A stretch of DNA of 64,000 bases from Cheiracanthium punctorium. Lineage: Eukaryota; Arthropoda; Arachnida; Araneae; Cheiracanthiidae. Positions 10,161 to 21,058 of the stretch are shown piece after piece. The stretch is taken from contig JAWZYV010013174.1 of the NCBI GenBank assembly GCA_038373885.1, positions 1-64,000 on the forward strand, written 5' to 3'. The stretch's first letter is position 1, and every line of letters starts with the position of its first letter. The translations under genes and the position numbers were made by a program. A model generated the notes under the pieces. That model was not told where the DNA came from. It did not search any database and saw only the letters and a list, made by a program, of their open reading frames with translations.

Positions 10161-12173
10161 GTGAGATGATTTAAAACTCTCTTTTTACTTCCTTGTACGT
10201 AGTATAAGGAAGTAATGTGATCCCGAAAAATTTTGGGGGCCAAATTTCGACATAAAAACCGATTTTGACTACCTCTAAATTGAATTTTAAAAATTTTTTC
10301 GATGCATCTCATCGTAGACTAGCATGCACGATCATATTAACGCGTCTGCAACTCATTTTGACCAGTGGCGAGTCTACTGTGGCCAGTTTTTCCATGCCGT
10401 CTGTACGTACGTACGTATGTATGTAACTCGCATATCTCAAAAACTATTGGTCGTAGAATGTTGAGATTTGATATTTAGGATTGTTCTATGATCTAGTTGT
10501 GCACCTCCCCTTTTGGTGGCAATCGAATGGATAGTTTATGTACAGGACCGCCCAAAAGATTCGAAATACATTACGCTCTATGGGCCGAAATTCATTAAAC
10601 TCGCCTAACTCAAAAGCTATTAGGCGTAGAATGTCGAAACTTCATATTTTTGGATAGTTGTAACATCTAGTTGTGCACCTCCCCTTTTGGTGGCAATCGA
10701 ATGGATAGTTTATGTACAGGACCGCCCAAAAGATTCGAAATACATTACGCTCTATGGGCCGAAATTCATTAAACTGGCATATCTCAAAAACTGTTAGGCG
10801 TTGAATGTTGAAACTTTATATTTAAGATTGTTGTAACATCTAGTTGTGCACCTCCCCTTTCGTTCCATTCGACTGAATAGTTTATCTACAGGACCGCCCA
10901 AAAGATTCGAAATACATTACGCTCTATGGGCCGAAATTCATCAAAGCGTTTTTTAGAGGTATTGGGCTATTTCAAACGACTCAGAAGTGATATATGCTGT
11001 AAAGAGTTAGAAAATGAATTTCTCTATTAAAAAAAGTGTCTTTATCATTTATAGTTCTGCTACAGGAACACTCAAAAGATTTCTAATACATTACGGTCAA
11101 TAGCAATTTTAGGGGCATTCATCCATTTCAAGCACAATACCGTCCTACCACATAAGTTAGGTAATGGTCCGACCACGGTCACGTGCCTCCCTCAAGAACT
11201 ATGCCAAAAGTCGCCAAGCTTGGCGACTTTTGGTGTACGTGTGTGCATATTTAACTCTCAAATCTCAAAAACTATTATGAAATTTCATATATAAGAATGT
11301 TGTAACATCTAGTTGTGCATCTCGATTTTTGGTTCCAATCTACTGGAGAGTTTATTTACAGGACCACCGAAAAGAATTTCAGTACCTTAATGTCTATGGA
11401 CATCTTCATTATAACACAACTGTAGACAGTCATTGTTTGGTACATGCCCAAAATCTCGCCGTCTGTCCTCGACCTTGGCGAGTTTTGCCGAAATGTCGCC
11501 AAATTTGGCGATAGTCAGTCATTTGATCCATGCCCAAAGTATCGCCATTTGTCATCGTTCTCGGCGAGTTTTGGCGAAATATTGCCAAATTTGGCGATAA
11601 TCTGTCATTGTTGGTCCATGCTTAATATCTCGCCAAATGTCGTCGACATTGACGAGTTTCGCCGAAATATCGCCAAATTTGGCGCCAAAAATTATTTCGT
11701 ATTTTGTATAACTCTAAAACTTTAACCCGTAGATTTTTTTAACTTTGTATTTAGAACTATTGTAATATCTAACTGTTTTCAATATCTTTTTTGACAGCAA
11801 TCGACTGAGAATTTATTTACATGGTGAGCCAAATGACTTTGAATACATTGAGGTGTATAGATGCATTCAATTCATTGAAGGTCTGTGCTCACTGACTACT
11901 TTGGCTATCCCCAAAATCTCGCTGACTATCTCAAGTTTGTCGGCTTTTGGTGAAATATCGCCAAATAAAGTGTCAGAAGGAAATCTTTCAAATTGAACTC
12001 AGCTTGGCGATATTGAAATATTTGGCTAGAAATTGCTAAACCTTACTATTATTGATATTTTATCTCTTTCAAACAAATAAATTTAGAGGAAGTGCGTCGA
12101 AAATATTTTTGATCTAATGGACGTGCAAGGAAGTCATGTGTTGGACACATCAGATTTTTTTGTTTTGTATGCA
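10161..12173 (+). other. Probable 5'-leader intron containing the 2 kb repeat
   Basis: CACAAG|GTGAGA at 10160/10161 is a strong donor, and a T-rich tract ending TTTTGTATGCAG|AACTG at 12173/12174 is a strong acceptor 11 bases before the gag ATG. Without the 2 kb repeat the same sites bound only ~39 bp. Splicing would join the LTR leader to gag and remove the insertion. Inference from splice-site sequence. Confidence 0.5.
10187..12161 (+). mobile_element. 2 kb hairpin-ended repeat, copy 2
   Basis: Same architecture as copy 1: terminal ACTTCCTTGTACG hairpin, GTAC microsatellite, three ~173-bp units, a perfect 30-bp palindrome centred on AAGCTT (11204-11233), a TCGCCAAATTTGGCGA cluster with TTTGGCGCCAAA at 11678-11689, and the CACATCAGAT-T(n) end. 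It sits in a T-rich stretch between the LTR and gag and leaves the coding region untouched. Confidence 0.88.
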
Positions 12174-12184
12174 GAACTGTGAAA

Positions 12185-15100
12185 ATGTTTAAAAACGTAA
12201 CGAAAGCCGATCTGCTCGCTGTTTTAAGTGAAATTGGAGAGGCGGCAGATCCAGCGTTGAAAGTAGTTGACTTGAAAGACCTTTTGTTAAAGTCTAAAGA
12301 ATATACTAAAGACAAAGACTTTGTCACAGAATTCCTTGCTACCACAGTAGCTCAGCGTAAAAATGAAGAGGAATGTAACCGTTTGCGTTTGCAACAGCAA
12401 ACCGAAAGCGAAATTCCGAAAGTGGCACAGAGTAGTTCAGAAAAAAGTTTATCTATAGACAAACTCTTGAATGCTGTTCAAACACTGGCTATCCCAGTGC
12501 CGAAGAAAAACGAAAGCTGGAATCTTTTCTTTGATTCAGTAGAAAGAGCTTTTAAACATAAAAATGTTCCGAAAGAATTCAAATCGGAAATTTTGCTTAA
12601 ATTAATTGGGGAAAAAGCCGCGAATATATTAGTATATATCAGTGATGATGATTTAAGTGACTATGAAAAAATCAAGGCATTAATAGTAAAAGAGTACGAA
12701 CCTTCTCCATTTGTTTGCTCAGAAAATCTTAAAAAAGCTAAAAGATTCCAGGGGGAAACACACCAACAATTTGCATCTCGTTTGCGATCAGGATGGCTAC
12801 ATTATTGCAGGGTTCGCAAAGTAACAGATTTTGAATCGCTGATTAATCTTATCATATCGGATAAAATATTTGAAACGTTAGATGAGGATGTTTCAACGCA
12901 CATTGCAGTCCGCCAGGGTGAAAATTGGCTACAGCCCGATGAATTGGCAAAAGAATGCGATATTTATTTTATCGCTAAGGGTAGATCTTTCGAAGACGTA
13001 AAAATTGAAAAACGGTCTGGTTATCGCGAATCAATAGGTGAAAATTTTAAGTACATCCCGCCGCCATTAAGAAAACCCCAATTTACTAGCGACAATAAAA
13101 ATATATCAAAATTACGCTCTTGTTTCGTGTGTTCCAGTAATTTACATTTAGCGAAAAACTGTCCAAATAAAAGAAATAAATATGACCAACCAAATAAAGC
13201 GCGTAATGAGGAACAAAGAATTCCGAAGGGTAACTCTCAGACTTCCGTAACTAAGTCTAGCGATAATGCGCTGGTATCTCACATAAATTCGAAACATTTG
13301 CAGTGTTCTGAAAACCCACATGAAATTAATTTATATCCCTTGCAAAAAATTTCTATTTATGTTGCGGGTAAGGAGATAGATTGTATTGTTGATAGTGGTG
13401 CAGAAATTTCTATTTTAAATGCTGCTTTAATTCCAGATGTAAAAGTTGAAGGGAAAGGGAAAATTGTTTTAGAATCCGCTTTTAGAGAGAGAGTCAGTGC
13501 TAAATTAGCAACTTTGCCAGTATACTATAAAAATCCAAACGACCTTATATTTTCCAGTGCTCATGTTTTATTCGCGTTGACTGATAAACTTAATATTCCA
13601 TGCCTGATAACGCCACATGTTTACCAGGATTTAATTGAGAGAACGCCTGATGAAGTAGCAGATTCCATTCCTCCTGCCTGTACCCCCACTTGTGACTTTT
13701 CACGCTTTGATAGTGAAAAGAACGACGGACAGACGTCAAGAGAAATGTTTATTTCTAAAGGGGCGCCTCAGGAAGAGGGAAAAGGGTGCGAACTCGTGGC
13801 TCTTGAGGACCAAGCAGAAAGTAGGTCAAACTCAGAGCATAGGGTTTGTTTTGTTGCAGAAAACAGATCGGACGAATTTTCGGAAGCGAATAAATTTCGT
13901 AAAATGCAAAAGGAATGTCCGACCTTAAAGAATTCATTTAGAGATGCTGGTTTGGGAAAAAATAATTTCTTTGTACGGGACGACTTACTATTTCATAAAG
14001 ATAAAATTTCCGGAGAAACGGTAGATCAATTAGTATTACCTGAAAGCTATAGAAGTAAAGTTCTCCGATTAGCTCACGACTCATTATATGCAAATCATCT
14101 CGGAATGAGGAAAACTAAAGAAAGAATTAAATTATCTTTTTATTGGCCAAACATCTCAAAAGATGTAGAAAATTATTGTAGGACGTGTGAAAAATGTCAA
14201 CTAAAAAGTCCGGAGCGCAAATCGGACAAAATCCCTATTACACCAGTCGTTAGAGCCCCATATCCCTTTCATACTGTAAATGTAGACTTGATCGGCGAGA
14301 TTGTACCGCCATCTGGAAGAAAACATAAATATTGTCTATGCTTAATTGATCAAAATTCGAAATGGCCCGAAGTGATAGCACTTAAAAGCCTTTCAGCTAA
14401 AGCAACATGCGATGCTCTTTTGGAAATATTCATGCGTACAGGAATTCCAGAAATAATTTGTAGCGATCAGGGTACTAACTTTACGTCGCAATTAACTCGA
14501 GAATTTGAAGATAGGTTAGGGGCAAGTCCTAGATTTTCAACCCCTTCATATCCAGCGTCGAACGGTTTGGTTGAAAAATGGAATCGCGTTTTTAAACAAA
14601 TGTTACACCATGTAATTCGTTCGGATCCTAAGAACTGGGATAAACACATTCCCTATTTACTTTTTGCATATCGGGAAGTACCTAACTGTACTACAGGAGT
14701 ATCTCCGTTTAAGCTCATGTATGGTCGCGAGGCGAGAGGTCCTCTAGCTGTTCTAAAATCGTCTTGGTCCGGTGAGATACCACTACCTTTAAATTTAAGT
14801 AATTCAGCAGTAGATTATTTGCAAGAACTAAAAATAAATTTAGAAAAAGCAGCCGATCTTGCATCTTTGACCGCTCAAGAGAAGCAAAACTCTTACGCAC
14901 ATTATTTTAATCGCGGTAAGAGAATGAGAGAGTTTAAAAATGGCGATTTAGTTTATTTACTTATTCCAGACTCAACTAATAAGTTGTACGCAAGATGGAC
15001 AGGTCCTGGAGAAATAATGGGCAGAGTAAATCCACATTCTTATAAAGTTAAATTACCAGGTGGTGAGGTGCGACATGTACATGTTAACAAAATCCGACGA

Positions 15101-16615
15101 TTTCAGGCTAGAACACAGACTGTTGGAGTTATTTTCGAAGATGATGTTGAATTTGGGGAAATTCACCCAACGCCGATCAGGGTAACCACTGCGAGTAAGA
15201 GCGACATTGAGGTAGACATCGATCATTTAGAAGCAAGCAAACAAGCTGAGTTACTTGAACTTCTGCACAAACATGCATCATTGTTTTCCGGCAAAGTACA
15301 AGTCGCTAACGTTAGTGAACATAAGATTCGTTTAATTCCGGGTGCAGAAAGGAAAAAACCTTACATTTATAAAATCCCAGAATCTTTAAAGCCTGAAGTA
15401 GACAAACAAATCGCAGAATTAGAAAACTTAGGTCTTATAGAACCCAGTGAAGCAGAAATTGCTTATCCCATCGTATGTGTATCAAAAAAAGACGGTAACA
15501 TACGTTTATGCGTAGATTTTCGCGCATTAAACGCAGTGACTAAACCATTTGATTACCCCATGGAGAATATTACAGATCTAATCAACCAAATTGGGCATGC
15601 CAATATTATCACTTGCCTTGACGTATTAAAAGGATATTGGGAAATCCCACTTGAAGAACAGAGTCGCGATTTTACTTCGTTTAAGACTCATCGTGCGCAG
15701 TACAGATTCAAAGTAATGCCCTTTGGTCTGCGCAATGCAGCAGCTTCGTTCCAGAAAATAATGAACAGTGCTTTAAGTGAGTTCAGTGAATTTTGTAAAG
15801 CGTATCTTGATGATATTGCTATATTTTCCTGCGACTGGAACACGCATCTCATACATTTAGATGCGGTGCTGACTAAATTGAGCAAGCTGAAATTCACCGT
15901 AAACGTAAAGAAATGTGTCTTCGCGAAAACACAAATAAAATACCTAGGTCATCTTATTGGTGCAGGAAGACATCAACCAGATCCTGAAAAACTACGAGCT
16001 ATCGAAACTATTAACACGCCTAAAACTAAAACAGCTTTAAAAAGTGCGCTTGGTTTGTTCAATTACTACCGTGATTACATAAAAAATTACGCAGAAATAG
16101 CTAAACCTTTGACGGATCTTACCAGAAAGAAAGTTCCTGAACTAATTCCTTGGTCTAACACCGAAGAGCTAGCATTCCAGGAATTGAAAAAACAACTGTG
16201 TGAAGCGCCTACTCTCTATACACCAGATCCCAAGAAACCTTACACTATCCAGTGTGACGCTAGTGCCTATGGTGTCGGTGCTTGCTTATCGCAAAGAGAT
16301 GACAACGGTTGTTTACGTCCCATCAGTTTCGCAAGCCAAAAGTTAAACGACGTGCAGCGAAACTGGGCTACCATCGAACGTGAAGCATATGCGGTGGTGT
16401 GGTCACTAAAAAGGTTTGAGACTTATGTGTTCGGTTCGGACATTGAAATAATAACTGACCATAATCCGCTAACATTCTTGCAAAAATCCGCACCACAGTC
16501 AGCCAAATTACAACGATGGGCACTGTCTCTGCAGAGGCATAATATCCATATTTCACACTGCCCAGGTGCTCATTTGAAAAATGCTGACGGTTTATCACGG
16601 TTGATAACTAATTAA
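12185..16615 (+). CDS. Gag-Pol polyprotein, Gmr1-like (PR-IN-RT-RH)
   Basis: A 1,476-residue polyprotein whose role is capsid formation, maturation, integration and reverse transcription of its own element. Start: ATG 12185, just after the predicted splice acceptor; no upstream ATG is in frame. Visible domains: gag with a CCHC zinc knuckle (C313-X2-C316-X4-H321-X4-C326); retropepsin with DSGA at 403-406; integrase HHCC zinc finger around H631/H638 and CRTCEKC; DDE core D701, D761, E797 with the canonical 35-residue spacing; RT with YLDD (D1209, D1210); RNase H with D1358 and D1425. Integrase precedes RT, the reverse of ordinary Gypsy elements. There is no stop, no frameshift between gag and pol, and no envelope gene. 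All catalytic residues expected of the families are present. Confidence 0.93.
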   Translation: MFKNVTKADLLAVLSEIGEAADPALKVVDLKDLLLKSKEYTKDKDFVTEFLATTVAQRKNEEECNRLRLQQQTESEIPKVAQSSSEKSLSIDKLLNAVQTLAIPVPKKNESWNLFFDSVERAFKHKNVPKEFKSEILLKLIGEKAANILVYISDDDLSDYEKIKALIVKEYEPSPFVCSENLKKAKRFQGETHQQFASRLRSGWLHYCRVRKVTDFESLINLIISDKIFETLDEDVSTHIAVRQGENWLQPDELAKECDIYFIAKGRSFEDVKIEKRSGYRESIGENFKYIPPPLRKPQFTSDNKNISKLRSCFVCSSNLHLAKNCPNKRNKYDQPNKARNEEQRIPKGNSQTSVTKSSDNALVSHINSKHLQCSENPHEINLYPLQKISIYVAGKEIDCIVDSGAEISILNAALIPDVKVEGKGKIVLESAFRERVSAKLATLPVYYKNPNDLIFSSAHVLFALTDKLNIPCLITPHVYQDLIERTPDEVADSIPPACTPTCDFSRFDSEKNDGQTSREMFISKGAPQEEGKGCELVALEDQAESRSNSEHRVCFVAENRSDEFSEANKFRKMQKECPTLKNSFRDAGLGKNNFFVRDDLLFHKDKISGETVDQLVLPESYRSKVLRLAHDSLYANHLGMRKTKERIKLSFYWPNISKDVENYCRTCEKCQLKSPERKSDKIPITPVVRAPYPFHTVNVDLIGEIVPPSGRKHKYCLCLIDQNSKWPEVIALKSLSAKATCDALLEIFMRTGIPEIICSDQGTNFTSQLTREFEDRLGASPRFSTPSYPASNGLVEKWNRVFKQMLHHVIRSDPKNWDKHIPYLLFAYREVPNCTTGVSPFKLMYGREARGPLAVLKSSWSGEIPLPLNLSNSAVDYLQELKINLEKAADLASLTAQEKQNSYAHYFNRGKRMREFKNGDLVYLLIPDSTNKLYARWTGPGEIMGRVNPHSYKVKLPGGEVRHVHVNKIRRFQARTQTVGVIFEDDVEFGEIHPTPIRVTTASKSDIEVDIDHLEASKQAELLELLHKHASLFSGKVQVANVSEHKIRLIPGAERKKPYIYKIPESLKPEVDKQIAELENLGLIEPSEAEIAYPIVCVSKKDGNIRLCVDFRALNAVTKPFDYPMENITDLINQIGHANIITCLDVLKGYWEIPLEEQSRDFTSFKTHRAQYRFKVMPFGLRNAAASFQKIMNSALSEFSEFCKAYLDDIAIFSCDWNTHLIHLDAVLTKLSKLKFTVNVKKCVFAKTQIKYLGHLIGAGRHQPDPEKLRAIETINTPKTKTALKSALGLFNYYRDYIKNYAEIAKPLTDLTRKKVPELIPWSNTEELAFQELKKQLCEAPTLYTPDPKKPYTIQCDASAYGVGACLSQRDDNGCLRPISFASQKLNDVQRNWATIEREAYAVVWSLKRFETYVFGSDIEIITDHNPLTFLQKSAPQSAKLQRWALSLQRHNIHISHCPGAHLKNADGLSRLITN

Positions 16616-16868
16616 AGGTTATCACTGTTTGGAAAATTCCTAAAAATATATTTGTAACAAGGCTTCTTTTCGTCTGTTGTTCTTTTATGTTATTTGTGTG
16701 CATTGATATATTTTAAATACCCAGTATTGTGTAACAAGGCGTCTGTACATCTGTTTTGGAAATTTAGTATATTGTGTGTTGAAATGTTTGAATTATATTA
16801 ATATTGATAATGTGATCATTTTTGTCAGATTTCGCTTCGCCTTGCGTAGCGCAATCTTATCGGGGGGG
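16616..16868 (+). other. 3' untranslated part of the Gmr1-like element
   Basis: AT-rich, without coding potential, ending with a G run (GGGGGGG at 16862-16868) directly before the 3' LTR. That purine run is a plausible polypurine tract for plus-strand priming, although shorter than usual. Confidence 0.6.
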
Positions 16869-17180
16869 TGTCATACATCCAACACTCCAGCGACCGAGAA
16901 CGAAGTGAACGGAAGAGAGAAGAAGCAAGAGAGACGGACTTCAGCTACCGTTGGGGGTAGACGTTTTTGTAGGAGCTCCTGGGTGGACTCCGAGTAATGA
17001 ATGTTCTGCTGTTAGAACGAGTATATCTGATCTGTAAATATGTATATAGTTATTTAATCATTTAATCCGGAGTTGTTATTTGAGTTTTAAATAAATTTTC
17101 TTTGAGTAAAAACCTGATCTCATCTTGAGTTACTCGCCTGCAGACGGGGTGAGTTGGTTGTCAGGAGAAGGGATACGACA
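16869..17180 (+). repeat. 3' LTR of the Gmr1-like element
   Basis: 312 bp; I found no difference from the 5' LTR on reading both. It ends GATACGACA and is followed by the CAGAC duplication (17181-17185). Confidence 0.92.
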
Positions 17181-17182
17181 CA

Positions 17183-18488
17183 GACCCTTTTATTCTCGGA
17201 CTCGACTTTTTAAAATCGCACAAATTTAACTTGGACTTTAAGAATAATGATCTTCGTTCAGACTCAGAAGAAATAGCTGCGTTCGATATTAAAAATGAAA
17301 CTATTTTACCTGTTCAGCAAATAATAGCCCAGACTGATATCACTCTACCTCCCAGAACTGATTCAATAATTTCTGGAACAGTAAAAGAAAGCAATAAATT
17401 CCGTTTTGGATTAATCGAACACCCAAACAATAGTGATTCCATCAGAGGAGTACTTGTGGGAGCAACACTTGTGGACTTGTCGAGAACAGAAATTCCAGTT
17501 AGAGTAGCAAATGTGACGGACAAGTCGAAAGTGATAAAGAAAAATGAAGTGTTGGCGACATGCACTCCTGTTACCTGCATTAATAAGAACATCAGCCAAA
17601 CGACAGCTAAATCTTCCGAGTGCCTGACGAAGGAATTATTACAAGACGTGGAGTTAACGACAGAACAGAGAAGCGCTGAAGTAATATTTGAATTTGAAGA
17701 CCTCTTCTCTTGTACTTCCGGTGACTTTGGCCGTACGAGGTTAACGCAACATAGAATAGACACAAGTAGCCATTCTCCCATCAAGCAACATCCTAGGCGG
17801 CTGCCGTTTGCTAAGCAAGAAGAGGTGAACAGACTTTTAGAGGAGATGCAGCGTGATGACGTCATCGAGCCATCGACTAGTCCGTGGGCCTCGCCGATTG
17901 TTTTGGTCCGAAAGAAAGATGGTTCCACCCGGTTCTGCGTTGACTACAGACGTCTGAATGACATTACCAAGAAAGACAGCTACCCTCTTCCCAGGATAGA
18001 CGACACATTGGACACTTTATCGGGAAATGAATGGTTCTCCACTCTAGATCTCAAGAGTGGTTACTGGCAAGTAGAAATCCATCCCGATGACCGTGAAAAG
18101 ACTGCGTTCACCACGGGACAAAGATTGTGGCAGTTCAAAGTTATGCCTTTTGGACTCTGCAACGCACCGGCTACATTCCAGCGTCTGATGGAGACAGTGC
18201 TGAGAGGACTTTCCTACGAAGCATGTCTCGTTTATTTGGACGATATCATCATCGTCGGAAAGACTTTCGAAGAGCATCTCGAGAACATTCGAAAGGTACT
18301 GCAGAAATTAAAAGAGACAAACTTGAAACTAAGTCCATCGAAGTGCAATTTGTTTCGTCGGGAAGTACGTTACCTCGGGCACATAATATCCGCCTACGGA
18401 GTCCGAACCGATCCCAAAAAGACGTCCGCAGTCAAGAACTGGAGTCGTCCGGAGAGTATCCATGACTTACGAAGTTTTCTCGGTCTGT
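17183..18488 (+). pseudogene. Gypsy A protease end and reverse transcriptase, truncated
   Basis: Continues the frame interrupted at 9795. It opens with the protease motif DPFILGLDFL, then a linker, then a Gypsy-type RT with the block SPWASPIVLVRKKDGS, the VMPFGLCNAPATFQ motif and the catalytic YLDD (~18235). This stretch has no stop codon. It breaks off at SFLGLC, where RT passes into the RNase H connection, and changes directly into Copia integrase sequence at 18489. RNase H, integrase and the 3' LTR of A are missing. Confidence 0.88.
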
Positions 18489-18909
18489 GTCGGTCAAACA
18501 TTTGAGAGTATTTGGAACCCTTGCATATTTCGGAGTACCCAGGCAACTCAGAAGAAAGTTTGACATGAGAGCCAAGAAAGGTATAATGGTGGGGTATGCT
18601 TTAGGAACCCGGGGATATCGAATCTGGATTCCGTCTGATCGAAAAATAATAGAAACTATTAATGTAACATTTCAACCAGAACCCATTAATACTAAAACAG
18701 TATTGGACTCTAAAATTAAAACTAAAGCGTTATCATATTACCCTTCAGACTCTGATTCCGAATCGGATGAAGAACATAAGGAGGAGGATGCAGAATCTGC
18801 TGAACCATCACAAATATCCGAAAGCGAGGATAAACCAGGACCCAGTCTCGAAATTAAACCCCCAATAATTTGGATGAGGAAAGCAATTCCTAGAAAGGAT
18901 GGTTCACGA

Positions 18910-19947
18910 CAGTGGCGGCCCGTGGTCAAAACTGTTAGTGCAGCCGGAAGCATATGAGCCCCCCCCCCTCCTCCGGACAGGAATGGAAAATCTTTGTTAT
19001 TCAATTCGAAAGCTGGCGGATTAAGCCCTCACCGAGGAAAAAAAAAGAAATTACATAAAAAAGTAAGAGATCCTATTTTACTTTTCCATAAAATGGACAT
19101 AAATTTCAACCATCCGATCTTATCCTCAAAATTGCATTAATCCATGCCTGATTTGAAGTTTCCTTAGAATTTTCTTTTGTAACGATAACTTGAGAAGAAA
19201 AGAAAACGTACTTATTTTTATAAGTCAAATCAATCCTCATTTCTTTTAAACTTGCGAATCGGTCAGTGATGCCCTCATAAAAAGGCGTTGTTTTAATTCA
19301 GATATCAATAATTTTAAAAGCTCTTTAAAATTTCCTATGTTCAAAGAATTTTTTCGCTCGCCATGTCCTCTAAATGCCAGTTCTTGCTTACTTAAAAACA
19401 ATACTGCTTTGATGGGTAATTGTCCATTCATAAGCGTTTATTCAGGCTTACCTTCTTGATAAATTCAGCAATATAAAGTCCAGAGTTTGCCGAGCATATA
19501 TTCTCCTTACCCCTCCCTCACTTCTCCAGCCAATCAGTGAGTCGAATTAACAAGTGCTGCCGACCTTTCAAAATCTTGAATGAGCTGAGCTCCTAGCTGA
19601 GTCTTAGTTGCGTACCCCCATTATAGCCTATGCCTGAGGAAATGTTTACGTAACCGTTGTCATGGAAACGGTGCTGCCAATTTTCTTATCAGCGCTCTGG
19701 GCTGAACCAAAGATTTTCCCAATTGAATTGCGAAGATTAAAGTGCTTTTTTCTGAATGAGCGATCTGGCCACAATACGGTTTTTTTTTTTCTTTTTTTTT
19801 TTTTTGAGATTTTTTAAATTTACCATAGGAATTCCATAATTCTAATCTGAATTTAGGAAAATTAGTAGAATAAATTATTTTAATGTATGTGCTGATAATT
19901 TCAAGTGCAGCCTGGCTGTACTTGCTGTATCCCACGAGCCGCCACTG
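18910..19947 (+). mobile_element. hAT-type non-autonomous element in Copia pol
   Basis: Terminal inverted repeat CAGTGGCGGCCCGTGG (18910) against CCACGAGCCGCCACTG (ending 19947), one mismatch. Exact 8-bp duplication GTTCACGA at 18902-18909 and 19948-19955, the hAT hallmark. 1,038 bp with no transposase frame; it holds a C-rich tract, a T-rich tract (~19778-19806) and an RFX X-box-like GTTGTCATGGAAAC near 19656. It splits the Copia integrase/RT linker. Confidence 0.9.
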
Positions 19948-20772
19948 GTTCACGAATAGACATTTATTACGGAATTGAAGGTCATTCCAATGTTAGATTA
20001 CGCTCCCACAACGATGCCGAAATTTTTTGTAAAGCCCACAATATAACGTACGATAAAAGTATTTTTAATTTTAGCTGTAAAAATAACTACTCTGGAACTG
20101 TTAAAACTGAGGAAAAACTGAACCAAATTAGCGCATGACTATATGAAACAAAAATACCCAATTCTTATGTTGAGGCGTTAAGAACTCCCCAAGCTGATAA
20201 ATGGCTTTCAGCTATGCAAGACGAAATAAACATGATGAACAATCGTAATGTGTGGACTCTAATACCAAAACCTCCAACTCCAAAATAATTGGTAATCGTT
20301 GGGTGTACACGTTAAAGAAAAACGAGAACAATGGAATTATAAGGTTTAAATCTCGTTTAGTAGCAAAAGGTTTCAGTCAAACTAAGGGAGTAAATTATGA
20401 CGAAGTGTTTAGTCCAGTGGTAAACTTTGCAATCATTAGAATGTGTTTTGCTATTTTGGTATCTAAACGAAAATGGACACACTGTCAGTTGGATATTAAA
20501 TGTGCATATTTATGCTACATTAACTGAAGACATTTTAATGAATCAACCACAAGGTTTTGTAAATCCGGATAAACCGGACCATGTCTGTAAACTAAACAAA
20601 GCATTTTACGGCCCCCACCAGTCGGGCCGTACGTGGTTTACAGAAATTGATAAAACATTAGAAAAGTTAAAATTTTGCAAATTAAAGAGGCAAATTGCGT
20701 TTATACATTCGGTAAAAATGCAGTCTTATTACTTTATGTAGATGACATTATAATATTTGGTAGAACTGATGC

Positions 20773-21058
20773 TTACCCCATTTATGCCTAGCGTCTTTTT
20801 TTTTTGGGACGGCATTTTCGCTATCAGTCGAAAACGTTATTTATTTTTCCAAATTTTTATTCACGAGTATTGAACCTCAATTCCACAAAATATTTCTACA
20901 TGACCAAATAGGATGCTGACATTTCAATTTTTATACGTAATGATTTTAAAAGAAATCATCCCTTTTCAAGAAGTTGACATCAGAAATTTATCTGTTATTT
21001 GCTGGATTAGCAAAAATCGCGAAAAGTCGGCAAAAATATCTGGGCACAAATGGGTTAA
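20773..21058 (+). mobile_element. TTAA-type MITE, copy 1 (in Copia RT)
   Basis: 286 bp. Ends CCCATTTATGCC and GGGCACAAATGGG are inverted repeats. The right side is TTAA (21055-21058); the left is TTAC, probably a mutated TTAA. It inserted shortly after the YVDD block. TTAA targeting suggests piggyBac transposase in trans. Confidence 0.8.

Larger units (their letters stand above)
9796..17180 (+). mobile_element. Complete Gmr1-like LTR retrotransposon
   Basis: Full-length element: 312-bp LTRs at both ends that look identical base for base, TG...CA termini, CAGAC target duplication and one intact gag-pol ORF (12185-16615). Domain order is gag, protease, integrase, RT, RNase H: Copia-like order with Gypsy-type domains, the defining trait of the Gmr1 group of Ty3/Gypsy elements. 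It lies in the protease region of Gypsy A and carries a 2 kb repeat (10187-12161) between the 5' LTR and gag. Identical LTRs mean a very recent insertion, so the element may be active. Confidence 0.9.
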
